A DNA stretch of 64,000 nt, from assembly GCA_029448655.1 (NCBI GenBank), contig JACCLO010000001.1:2666001-2730000 (forward strand). The letters are read 5' to 3'. Below are positions 36,333 through 48,500 of this stretch, piece by piece (positions within the stretch are counted from its first letter, which is position 1; every line of letters begins with the position of its first letter). A program made the translations under genes and the position numbers. Source of the stretch: Wolfiporia cocos. Taxonomy: Eukaryota; Basidiomycota; Agaricomycetes; Polyporales; Phaeolaceae. The notes under the pieces are model-generated. The model was not told where the DNA came from, did not search any database, and saw nothing but the letters and a program-made list of their open reading frames with translations.

Positions 36333-37026
36333 TGAAAGGCGTCGCTCAGCTAGCGAGGATGGATGTTCTTGTTCATACGTTTGAACCGTAGTTACTTTGT
36401 GTGTCAACTAATTTGCCATGTAAAATCCGGCTCGTTGACCTATGAATCACTAGATGCTTAGTGTAGCCTTCCTTGCACGTGTGGCCCATGCGACTGGAAT
36501 AAATCTATTTAGCTCCTGCAAAGGCAAATAACCACGCGACATGGAAGGACATGTGGGGCGTGCAAATAGGTAGTAGCCAAACGACATTCAAAGTTGGGGA
36601 GCTTATGGAGTGGCATACATTTGTTCCAGCCACCTGTGCGCGCTTGCGCATCCTGCAGAACGATCACTTGCAGATTGCTCGATAATGTAGAGCAGCTTTC
36701 CAATCAGGCGATGCTAAACGTTCGCTCTCGGATAAAAGAGTACTTGGCAACTGCACACGATTCTACTTCGTGTTTTCAGGTGTTGCCGACAGGCTATGCA
36801 CACTCTCAGTGACCGATGATCGATAACCTCTGCGCCACTCGATCCAAGCGACGGCACTTGAGACAGCCGCGCCTCACCCGCACGCCTCTTGCACGTTGTT
36901 CGTAATCTCATACCTATAAGAGTGAGATGCTCTGAATCCTATGTAGGTCAGACTTCGTCGCTGCTCTGCTAGCTCTATTTTGAACGCCTAGCCGGACGCT
37001 TCCAAAGCTTCAAACTATCACCATAG
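36333..37026. other. Intergenic, nothing recognised
   Basis: No supported gene. Contains the 3' flank of the Mga2-like gene and upstream region of the first MYND-type gene. Confidence 0.4.
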
Positions 37027-37958
37027 ATGCCTAGCTCTCGCAAAGCCAAGGATAGCGACTACACGCAAAAGTGTTTTTACTGTCTTCAAGTACTTGAAAA
37101 AACAAGGCTGAAGCTTTGCTCCCGATGCAAGCGCGTGATGGTGCCATGATCTTCCAAGGGTCAGACTGCGCTGATCAGCATAATGTTCAGATTGGTGCGG
37201 TACTGCTCCAAGGAATGTCAGAAGTCATCGTGGCCAGAGCACAGAGCAGCTTGTCTCGTGTCTGCATACCACTTGGAGCTATACTCGAAGAATTAAAGAA
37301 CAGCCAGACTGAACGAGAATCTAAATAAATGGTGTGAGACTTGGGCGCAACACCTCAAACTCTTCTGTATATGTGCACTGGATCTCTACAACCACCCGGA
37401 CGATCGCTTGGCAACGCATTGGTGAGCTTCTAATACCGTTGATTATGCTCAATATCTGATGAAAGAGCCGCGCGCACCTCAGCGTTATGATAGAAGTCGA
37501 AAGGCGGGCCAATCCCCCTTCGGTCGCGCAATTCTTTCGAGTTAGTTCAGACTTCTCTTTGCACCCATTCAAGCGAGTATTGACTCTTGCTCAAGATAAC
37601 TAAAGGGATTTTTTTGTCGAACGAGGAATACGTCGAACACATGAGAACACATCGTTGTCTTCCGGGCGTGGTCGAATATTGGCAAGAAGTTCACGGCAAA
37701 CGTGGAAATCACCACGTACACCTCGTGGTCAACTGTGGCGGTCTAGTCCGTCAGAACTCGTTCGGAGTCGTTGATGATCTATCGCTGTTTCGCTATGCTT
37801 GTCCCGAGATCTCCGCGTTGGTGGCGACGGCATGGGACCGTGCACTCATTAAGGTAGGGGACGCTAGGAACGGGATAATCCGATCACGTGATATTTCCCA
37901 CGGTCAAATCCTGAGGATTCTCCGTTGCCGTATGGTAATGTATTTCCGGAAGACATAG
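37027..37958 (+). pseudogene. MYND zinc-finger protein, copy 1 (in-frame stop, probably decayed)
   Basis: MPSSRKAKDSDYTQKCFYCLQVLEKTRLKLCSRCKR at ATG 37027 is the first half of a MYND finger (CxxC...CxxC). An intron ending near 37190 leads to LVRYCSKECQKSSWPEHRAAC, the second half (CxxxC...HxxxC). The same frame then meets TAA at 37294-37296 and continues with LNENLNKWCETWAQHLKLF and NHPDDRLATHW. Removing a 39-nt GT-AG stretch across the stop would restore the frame, but 39 nt is very short for an intron. The last exon gives EEYVEHMRTHRCLPGVVEYW to TAG at 37956-37958. It parallels the gene at 39211 block for block. MYND fingers bind proline-rich peptides; no SET domain is present. Confidence 0.6.
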
Positions 37959-39210
37959 GGTAGGTGTAGCATGGTTCAAATACAGTTTCTGTACTGCAAT
38001 AATGCAGTTTAAAGCTAATCGAAAGGTGCTATTGCTGTCTGCGTATGTCACTGAAGTTTACATGTAAGCGCCCATCCCGGTCTGGGAACCAGGATGTTTA
38101 GACTTGCCTGATTTGTACCATCACGTGATATAACCCTAGGCTAGGTGTGGCCAAATCCCAGTGCTTGCGGAATCAAAAATGCGCCAGGAGCCTCAAAATG
38201 TGCAGAAAAAGTCAGAACTAAAAGTTTCACTTTTTTGGAAATTGCTTGGTCAATTCTCAACATCTCAAGATTTCGCTCAATAGGATTGAAAGAGGACGTC
38301 CTTTCCCATCATTCCTATTGAGAAAAACGTTGCCCGTGGTCAATGTTATTAGGGTGGTTGGTATCGGTAGCGCCTTGATTATGTAAGGGGTGCCCGTTCC
38401 TGGCGTCCTCTACCTTACTAATTGAGCAAGGGCCGCGTGGTTTCCTGTTCTAGTTTATATAATGTGTACGTGCCAATTATGTATTCGCCATTCGCCGTTC
38501 TCGTTACGAGCGAGCTCACTGCTCAGAGTGTGTAGCAGAATCACAATTTAGATGGGTGACCCCTGCTTGAATGCTGCATGAATGTGTAAGAACCATTCCG
38601 ATCTCACCATTCATAGAAGTGTTGGATACCTGAAGAAACGACGAATCTCGTTTGTACTACGGCTTTGGGGAGTTTATGATCCTGAAAAGCGAATATAGGA
38701 GTGGCTCGCAAATGCGTGACTTGCAAAATGTTATGTCCTCTAGTCGTGAGTGGCGCGGGTCAGCCCATCATCATCTCTAAGCATTTTATCGTCTCATCTT
38801 TCATGTCAGTCAAATCGAGTTACAGTCATTTGAAACGATTTAGCCGACTAATATCCTCTCCTAGTCTCAGGGCTAAATCTGAGCACTAAGACATCAAACA
38901 GATCTAGAGATGAGTGATAGATGAATGCAACACGTGACCGCGTCAGGGCAAGGGCCCCGAGAAAGACTGCTTGAGTAGTATCGACATCGCATATACCCAG
39001 TCGAGCCCATACCAATGAGCGAGCGCAAGGGCGTTCAGGTAGTACAATGTATGCAGCTAACAGTGAGGCTCCCGTGCTGGTCGCCATCGCGTAACGGCCG
39101 GCCCTAAAGCTGCTTGCGTACAGAGCGCATCTTTGGTTGCCAACGCACTGCATCATTGCTCTCATCGGGCAAAGTCTGTCTAACGATACGCTATTCTTTC
39201 TTTTACCTTG
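37959..39210. other. Intergenic between MYND paralogues, with a palindromic hairpin
   Basis: No supported gene. A 57-bp inverted structure sits at 38276-38332: arms CTCAATAGGA and TCCTATTGAG enclose a central GGACGTCC palindrome (38294-38301). The remaining sequence shows nothing recognisable. Confidence 0.45.
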
Positions 39211-40099
39211 ATGGGCCGGAAGAAGAGTGCTAAGGCCCCTGCTCTCAGGGACAATGACTATCTTGAGAGATGTTCGTATTGTTTCAGGAATTTTGGAAAA
39301 ACAAACCTGAAGATTTGTAGTCACTGCAGGCGAGTAGCTACAAACCACGCCTGCCTGCTGACAGTGACTAGATAGTTATATGAAGGATGGTGCGATACTG
39401 TTCTAGAGATTGTCAGCAAGCTGCCTGGCCTACACACAAGCCACGTTGTAAGACGGGCACGACTTTCAGAGAATCCATCGCCGAGGACGACGAACTTGAG
39501 CAGATGAACAGCGACTTTACCAAGTGGTTAAATTGCTGGAGACAAACAATTCATACTGTTGCAATTCATGCGTATGATCTTCCAAACCATCCGCATGATC
39601 GTCTCGCAACGCATTGGTAAGTGTTAATAGGAAGGTTATGATTTCAGCGTTGCTCAATTATCGCACATTGCGCTATAGCATCTTCATCGAGGTTGAAAGA
39701 AGACCTGGTATTGCTAGCATTTCGCGATCGTTCAGGGTAGGTTGTTCTACTTGCGCATGGGGTTGTCCAGAAATCACAATTACTGTACAGATGATTGCCG
39801 GCAGAGTCCTTGCGCGTAGTGAATTCGTCGATTACATGCGCGAAAACGAGTGCTCTGAGGAAGATATCAAAGACTGGGAGGATGATAACCGTGGAGATCA
39901 TACCGTGCACATCATCATTGTCTTCCACGGCTTGATGCGTATGCTGTGGTTTACCATTCGAGATCTCACTAAGGATCGCGAGGGCTCTGAGAACTCTGCC
40001 AAGCTGTCCAGTGCCTGGGCTGAAGCACTGGTGGATATCATCGATGCAGGAACCGAAAGCACTGACTTCATCCGTGATCGACGTGCTTTACAAGATTGA
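39211..40099 (+). CDS. MYND zinc-finger protein, copy 2
   Basis: The start MGRKKSAKAPALRDNDYLERC at ATG 39211 is followed by CSYCFRNF...LKICSHCRR, an intron, then MVRYCSRDCQQAAWPTHKPRCK, giving a complete MYND finger. The body has ELEQMNSDFTKWLNCWRQ, NHPHDRLATHW, RTLRYSIFIEVERRPGIASISRSFRV, SEFVDYMRENECSEEDIKDWEDDN and HTVHIIIVFHGLMRMLWFTI, ending RDRRALQD at TGA 40097-40099. It is about 250 residues after removing short introns. Such small MYND proteins are abundant and expanded in Agaricomycetes; function is not known. It appears intact, unlike the neighbouring copy 1. Confidence 0.75.
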
Positions 40100-40582
40100 T
40101 ATACCTATATCACTATCGAAGGTTCCCTACTCACCACTGCGTTTGTACATACACTATGGAATTGGACGGATCGTCCAGTTGCTCTGCTTAAGGTTAGGTG
40201 CGGGATGCTCGCCCGATTGACTAGCTTTAAACATCGCTACGCACTATCGTGTCTGCGGTACGCCAGTCTGCGAAGTGTATTGCTGAATGCTGAGTTACAT
40301 GGTGATGTCCTGGGCTAGGTCTGCTAAAGCTTACATAACTAACCACAATGGTTACGACCTTGTCTTGTAAATTGCTGAGTCATAGCTAGCAAGTGTAAAA
40401 AAAAAACCTGGCACAGGTAATGGCTCAAGTGATGTGGCGCAGACACTGCCTTGGCGCGACCGCCGCGCGTGATATCACAGATCACGCGATACGCAAAGTA
40501 TCACGTGCGACGGGGAGGCTCGCGTCAATCTTCCGGGACCACTGTCGATACACGGTGCATACATCATCTTCATTGCTTAAGG
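40100..40582. other. Intergenic; upstream region of the ETF alpha gene
   Basis: No gene seen. A short poly-A tract (40398-40406) and an inverted GTGATATCAC palindrome (about 40468-40477) are present. By position this includes the promoter of the flavoprotein gene. Confidence 0.4.
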
Positions 40583-41732
40583 ATGTTGCGAGTTCGTAGT
40601 CTCGTCGCACGTCGGGCTCTTCTCAGACAATACGCCACTGCGCCAGGACCTCATGCTCTAGTCTTTCTCGAGCACCGTGCGGGAGTAATCGACTCTGCTT
40701 CACTATCGGCTGTAACGGCCGCCCAACACTTGGGAGGGAAGGTCACAGGTCTTGTCATTGGAGGACCAGATGAAGTACCTAATGTGGTCCAACAAGCGAA
40801 GAAGTGAGCTAGACTTGTGCAACAAATCCTTGCGCCACTGACGCCGCGCCAGACTGAAGGGCTTGAACGCGCTATTGCACAGTACATCGCCTGAGTACTC
40901 TACGCTTGCACCAGAGATCGTCTCTCCTCTTTTCGAACGCCTTCTCGCGAAAGACTCCCCCTTCACGCATGTTCTCTCTGCTCACTCGTCTTCTGCAAAG
41001 TCGTTGCTTCCCCGCGTCGCCGCACGCCTCGATCTTCCCGCTGTCTCAGACGTTACGTCCATTACACATGACAGCAGCGACGGCGCGACGACCTTCACCC
41101 GTCCCATCTACGCCGGCAACGCGATTGCTACCGTCCTAGCACCGGCCTCTATCCCAATCAAGCTATTCACTATCCGCGCAACCGCGTTTTCTGCCGCAGC
41201 GACGAGCAATGCAGCTGCAGAGGACAGTGTACTCGAGCCCATTGCTGTCACTGACCCCCCTACGCAGCACATCAAGACTGACCTCACCAAGTCGGACCGT
41301 CCAGAGCTAGGCGCTGCGAGCCGGGTCGTGTCCGGTGGACGTGCACTGAAGAATGCAGAGACGTTCAAGGCAACGCTCGAACCCCTTGCTGACATCCTCG
41401 GTGCAGCGATTGGTGCTTCGCGTGCGGCCGTTGATGCAGGCTATGCGGATAACTCTCTGCAAGTGGGGCAGACAGGCAAAGTCGTCGCACCAGAACTTTA
41501 CATGGCACTGGGAATATCTGGTGCTATTCAACATCTTGCTGGTATGAAGGATTCTAAGTTGATTATTGCTATTAACAAGGTACGTGTTAGAACTTTGGCA
41601 GTGCTTCGTAATCTAACAATACGGAATTGCCAGGATCCCGATGCTCCCATATTCCAAGTAGCTGATGTAGGCTTAGTGGCAGACCTCTTCGAAGCTGTTC
41701 CCGAACTAGTCGAAAAGCTCAAGCAACAGTGA
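40583..41732 (+). CDS. Electron transfer flavoprotein alpha subunit (mitochondrial)
   Basis: Exons 40583-40803, 40853-41579 and 41634-41732 add up to 1,047 nt, 348 residues, in one frame with GT-AG introns of 49 and 54 nt. The N-terminus MLRVRSLVARRALLRQYAT is Arg-rich and acid-free, as expected of a mitochondrial presequence. The C-terminal FAD-binding domain is textbook: [83 protein letters not shown]. It forms a heterodimer with ETF beta and carries electrons from acyl-CoA and other matrix dehydrogenases to ETF-ubiquinone oxidoreductase. No damage seen. Confidence 0.96.
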
Positions 41733-42577
41733 TTCGTAGAAAGCGGTCCCTGTAACGCGGACACTTTTGTAGCTAAAGAAGAAGGGCAGCTCCGTTAGCA
41801 ATCTGGTCTCAGAATCAACACCTGTTGAGACTGAGCACGTACTATCAGTGGCCTTCCAGTACAAACACAACAGCAATGTAATCTCGCCCACGGCATTGCT
41901 CCCTCGAATTCAAATACCAGGAGAATTCCACATAAAGCACATTGTTGAAAATAATTATGTAAAATGCGGTAGATTGTAAGTGACAATGGTGTTGATACAT
42001 TGAAATTGAGCAAAATGCAAACACCCTACTCAGGCCTCAGGCCTCGGGAGCCGGATCTTACACGCGAGCTGGCTTCGAAGTTGACAGGCGTGTGTTCACT
42101 ACCATAGATTGATACAAGTCCTATTCCAAGCAGGTATTACTCAATTTTAATTTTGTCGTGGGAAGGGCTGTGGCACAGGTCAGTACGAGCACCAAACATC
42201 ATCCAACCATTTGTGCCATCACTCTTGTCGCTACTGCTGAATCCTTATTTAGCACCGCATTAGCACTGCTATGATATCGACGTTCACTGACATGACGATC
42301 AAGTCCGTCTGATTAGTTGACTGCAGGATCGATCATAAGCCGCCCACAGTTCTATCACGGAATGTCGATCACCTGTATAATTCGCATCCGTTGACTTCCA
42401 TGTCGAACGCGCTAGAAATGTCTAGAATACCTACGGCACATTATCTGATGGATCCAGCTGCGGCACGAGCATACAAGGTTTTCGAAGCCATTAAGGCGCC
42501 CTCTGCCCTTATATCAGGGGTGTGGCGTCGACAAAATCCCTATCGCTTCCTCTCAGCGAGCTAGTCGATCCAGCAGA
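41733..42577. other. Intergenic, nothing recognised
   Basis: No supported gene. Upstream region of the ZNFX1-like gene lies at the right end. Confidence 0.4.
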
Positions 42578-45500
42578 ATGTCTGGCCAACCCTGTCGATT
42601 CTACAACAAGCCTGGAGGCTGCATGCGGGGCGCACGGTGCACCTACCGGCACGTAGCCCCTGGCAGCGCGTTACCAAATACCGCGTCTGAATCCTCGCAT
42701 GTCCCTGGTGGCGGCTCAAAGTCCAGCGACGACGGTTCCACCAAGTCCAAGCAGGCCTCAGCGGGTGCAAAGGCACCCCCTGGGGTATGCAACATATTTT
42801 GGACTACGGGGGATTGTAGTCGGGGATTTAACTGTCGCTACCGGCACGTCCCCGACCCTTCTCATCGCGACTCGGGAAGCGCGTCAACGCCTACTGTTGT
42901 TGCGAGGGACGCATTAGTACCTTTCCTCACACCCGAAGGATTAGCGAGACTGACAAATCGCGGCACGGACGGCTTCTTCTCAATCGATACCACGAAGCCA
43001 TTAAGCCCGTCTGAAGTCCAGAGCTACTTATCGAGGTTCTTGTTCGACAGCTACCGATTTAAGCATGCATTGGATGTCTATACTTTTGTATCTTTGTTGA
43101 GCAATGCAAGTGCCAACAACGCGAAATGGGTGAGCCTTATCCAATGCTATCGTTGTAATCTCCTGACATGTTGCTATGTAGTCTCCGGAAGACGGACAGG
43201 TATGTAATTGATTAACTGTTTGAAAGTCTGGCCTGAGAACATAATGGTTAATGAATTGTAGTTACTTCTGAAGACATTGAGCACGGTGAGCTCTATAGAA
43301 GCACCGAAGAGGATTTTCTGAATTCGCCACTATAGGGAAATGGCCTCCTTCGCCTCAATGACGTGCTCGCGTGGGGAGAGATCTCCTTGAGTGCTGGTGG
43401 CAGGAGAGATATTCTGTCTTTCCAGAGAGGTTATCTGCTCTTGCTCCGGGTTTGTTAATTTCTCATTGTTCACCACTCTTCGCTTGTCTTACATGCGGTT
43501 TTGTAGTACCTTGCCTCTGACTGGGTCGTCACGAGTGTTGCGAGTCATTCTGTGAAGTACGTCCGCTGGCTATTTCGCCATTCCCTCAGCCTGATGAAGT
43601 TCCCTAAAGTGCGCTGTACACGCTGGTCCTCGAGAATTTTGACCATCTCGCGGAGGTTGTAGAGTCTTGCATGAACCAAGCTGTATTGGTATCAAAGAGT
43701 TTCAAGGACCCGAATCTGCCTTCTGGGAAGGAAATCATGGGCAGTCAAGTCATCGTCGCCTTGACCAAGATATTATTCGAGTAGGTTTCGCGCACGGGGT
43801 TGAAGGACTAGACTCACCATTGAACCGCTCGCATTCAGATGCATAACAAGGTTCAAAAACGCCTTGGCCACGCATCCGACCCTTCATTCACTGGTGCTGA
43901 ATGTACGCAAATGGACGACTGCCTGGATCGATGGCATTTCGTGCATCCCGCCCACCTTCGACGATGCTTTGGCGACCTCTGTCGCGAAAACGCGAGAGCA
44001 CATCGTCCAACATCTTGACACGCAAGTTAACCAAATTGTAGCTATAGTTGATCGAAAGCACAATGAACTCGAGCGCGCACAGCGCAAGGAACGCGAACCT
44101 CTCCTCAGTTTGCCCGTTGGCTCGAACGAAGGCGTCTTGGCCGCACTTGAGAATGCCTACGAGGGCCCTGGAGAACTACGACAGGACGGTCCCCGACACG
44201 ACAACGACTTTATCACCATCTCTGACATTCGTATTGCCCCGACTCATGCTGAGTTGACGTGCAAGATCCCTCCGTTTCTACCAGCAAATCTCTACGGTGC
44301 TCCGCACCCGTGCCCTCCGGAGAGTATGGCGAGACTGCTTGACACGCAATTCCGTTTGCTACGAGAGGAGTTAACGTAAGTGTCATACAACACATCTCGA
44401 TTTCACCGTTTGAACATCTCGGTCAGCGCATCGCTCCGATTATCTGTGCAGCTGGTCCTTGACGATCTCGCATCTGGCGGGCGCGATACGCGCCTAGCTG
44501 ATGTCCTCAAGAAACGCGGAGGCAAATATCGAGGCCATGTTGCCGGCCAGGATGCTGTCCTATTCAATCTCTACACCAATGTAGACTTCGCTCCTATCAC
44601 GCCAGAGTCGCGCGGGTTGGCTGTAGGTCTCACACTCGACACTCCCCCCGGAAGAGCACGATCAACTCAAACCGGGGCACGCAAAGCGTTCTGGGAGAGC
44701 ATGGCCAGCAAGAGGCTCATGCAAGGAGGCTTGATTGCACTGATCTGGCAGAAACCAGGCAGTGAGACCACTGTTCACCTCGGAACAATTGCTAGCTCTA
44801 CACGAGACCTCGTCGCCTCGTCCAGCGGAAATCCTGAGCGTGTTGCCCTGCGTGTGACATTCTTTGACTCAGAAGTTGAGCTGCGGATTCTCCAGGAGCT
44901 AAAACACAGCGAACGCGATAGACAAGGTACCCGGGTCCTTGTTGAAGCCACTGTCCTGTTCGAGTCGGTTCGGCCATTCTTGGAGGCACTCAGAGTCGAA
45001 CCAGAAACTGTACCTTTCAGTCGCTATCTGGCTCATCATCCACCAGGTTTCTTGAGCACCTCAAACATCCTACCTCCTGAGTATGCACGCGCACCGGGAT
45101 TCAAGTTCCAGCTCTCATCTTTATTCCCTCCGGAAGCAGAAGTTGGAGACCTCGCTGTGGACGTCACTGATGCTACGTCTGTAGCTACTGCCCGTACAAT
45201 GCTGAGGGAGCACAGTCGACTGGACCCTAGCCAGGCCGATGCTGTGATTGAGGCATTAATGAGAGAGCTGGTGCTAATCCAGGGGTGCGTTCACGATTCG
45301 TCTTCCGTAGTACTCATCTTGACTATGCGTTGAAACACAGGCCACCTGGGACAGGAAAGGTTTGTTTGGACAAAACCTTAGTTTCCTAATGCTGACAGGT
45401 TTCAATAGAGTTTCACTGGTGTCGAGCTGCTGCGCGTCCTTCTCGCCAATGGCGTCCGTCCAATCGTAATGATAGCATTTACCAACCATGCTCTCGACCA

Positions 45501-48500
45501 TATGCTTAGCTCTGTCCTCGACGCGGGGATCACAAAGAAGCTAGTACGCCTTGGCTCCCGGTCTGCGGACGAGCGGATTTCCCAGTTCTCTATTGAGAAC
45601 ATGGAGCAGGTCGCAGGCAAATCCCGCTTGTACACAGCTTTCGCAGGAAATCATCGAACACTTCGGAATATCCAGGAGGATATCAAGAAGCTGATGCAAG
45701 AGTTCCTCAAAACGAAGATTGAGACCGACCAGGTCACTGGCCATATTGATCTCTCAGCGCCATTACACCTTGTCTCGTTGATGAATCCCCCACAATGGAT
45801 TAAAGTGCTGCATTCCTTTGACGCATCTGAGGACGGAGTAGACGGTTCATGGTATGTTGCCGGTAAGAAGGGGCAGATTCAAGAGGTCGACAATAGTCTC
45901 TATGCCTACTGGAAGGCTGCGCGAGATTTGGATTTCCTCGAGTCTGCCCACACGGCGGCACAAGCTCCACCGATAGCTGCTTACCCGCCTACCGCAGACG
46001 CCACTGCGGATGCCACCACACAGATTGCGAACAGGTTCAGCGTTCTCGGCCTTTCCGACGACACACCATTGGATAACGATGAAACCCGTCCCATAACACC
46101 GACCTCTGCAGTATCGGACGAGGAGTCAGAAGTAGATGCCGCACCCGAGGAGGAGTGGCTACACATGATGCAGGAACCGGAAACGCCACAGCCTGGGTCG
46201 CCAGAAGATTTAGTTCCATCGGAATTACCAGCTGTTCCGGCAGAGCCATCCGAGGCATTGCCCGGTCCAGTCAAACCAACCGATTTTACCGATTTGCATG
46301 AGTTCTTCTTGGCTTTCGGATGTCACGAAATTCCTTCTATGCCTGTGTCTGATCGCATGGTCTCGGAATTACTTGCTGACGACGTAGAGGACGTGTGGTC
46401 GATGTCACGAACGGAAAGGGAACGCCTCCACACATATTGGGCTGGGGAGGTTCGCCTGAACTTGCAGCAGACCAGGATTATGGAGTTCGAGCGATTGCGC
46501 GAGCGTCATGCCGACGCTCTCAAGAAGTATAGTGAAGGAAAAGAAGAGGTAAGCAACCGTGGTTATGTCCTGAACTCCGGCTTTAATTACTGTGTAGACC
46601 CGCCGACAACTTCTGCGCAATGTTGATATTATTGGTTGTACGACTACAGGTAAGTGCGAGTGTAATGTTGTTGACCGATCGCTCATGCTTGTATAGGGGC
46701 TGCTAAGTTGACCACTCTGCTCAAGGTTTGCGATCAGTGATAAGCTCTGAACGATTTCTTGATGACCCTATTTGATATAGGGAATAGGACCACAGGTCAT
46801 GCTTGTAGAGGAAGCAGGCCAGGTGCTCGAAGCACACGTTCTCGGCAGTCTTGTGCCATCGATTCAGCATCTCATCCTTATCGGAGACCCCTTGCAACTA
46901 CGGCCAACGCTCAACAATTACTGTAAGCGTAGAGTCTCATTTGACTTAACATTTAATGCTAACCACTGCTTCAGCTCTATCTATCGAGAACAAACGGGGC
47001 AGCATGCTCTACAGATTCGACATGTCGCTCATGGAACGTTTGTCCTCGGCTGGCTTGCCCATGTCGCAGATCAATGTCCAACGACGCATGAGACCCTCCA
47101 TTTCGAATTTGATCAGGTAGGCGCACACAATCTCAGTATATGGGAGTGTCACAAACCTGCCACTTCAGAACTACTCTATATCCAAAACTGGAAGATCATG
47201 ACCTCGTCAAGCAATACGGTTCTGTACAAGGCGTAGCAAAGAATATCTTCTTCCTTTCTCACAAACACAAGGAAAATGGCTCAGAAGATGACTTTGTCAG
47301 CAAGTACAATACATACGAGGTACAGTACATCAGGTCGCATTACGTTCATAATTCGTGAACATCTCACAATGCACCAGGTGGAAATGACAAAAGATCTCGT
47401 GATGTACCTGCTCAGGTTGGTGGATTTTTGCTTCCAAATGATAATGGTCCGATCGGGTCACGTTAGACAAGGTCCCTACTCTGCTGAGGGCGACATCGTC
47501 GTGCTTTGCGGCTACCTAGGGCAGCTTGCACGAATGCGTGATGCACTTGCACATGAAGTTGCGGTGGTGATCGATGAGCGTGATCAGGCCGACCTGGATG
47601 ATCGAGCTGCAGAGGGTGACCAGGAAGAGACTCCCACTAGTGTTGCGTCTGTAGAACACATTCAGGTTGCTCGTCGGGTAAGCTGTCATGTACTTATATA
47701 CCGCAGTGCTCTCACAACCACCTCAGGTAAGGCTACGCACCATTGACAATTACCAGGGTGAGGAGGCAAGGGTGAGTGGCTTGCGCCTGATATAATCTCA
47801 TAAATGCCCGTCTTGACTGCAATGTAACAGATTGTGATACTATCACTTGTGCGGAACTCTGGAGGCGCAGAAGAGGATGATATATTCGGTCATTCTACGA
47901 TTCATCGTGCAAACATCGGTTTTCTGAGGGTGAGTTCTCAGTATAGTCATTGTGCAGCAAACTGAACATGTACCTCTAGTCCGAGAACCGCACGAATGGT
48001 ACGTCTTCCAGGCTGTGCAGATGCTGATTGCGGTCCTAAATTGGTCTTAATCCAGTTGCAATCTCGCGGGCAAAGGAGGGTCTGTATATTCTCGGCAATG
48101 CTCAGGATCTAGCTTCGCGGAGTCGAATGTGGAGTTCGGTGATTGCTCAGCTCGAGCAATCAGAGAGTGTGGGCGCCGCATTCCCCGTTCAATGCCAACG
48201 CCATCCCGATCACATTAATTACGTGTCTAAGCCTGGAGAGCTACCGCGGATTGCGCCCGACGGTAGCTACATCAAAGTGTTACTACATTTGGAGATACTA
48301 ATATATATTCCAGGTGGTTGCCTGAGACAGTGTGATACCCGACTCAAGTGTGGTCACCTCTGTCCCTACAAGGTTTGTGACTATTTATGAGGGGGAGTGT
48401 AGATGCCGACCATGCTGTTGAACTTCGCAGTGTCATTCGGATGATCCAAATCATCTAGCGGTTGGATGTATTCAACGCTGTACGAGACTTTGTGTGCGTG

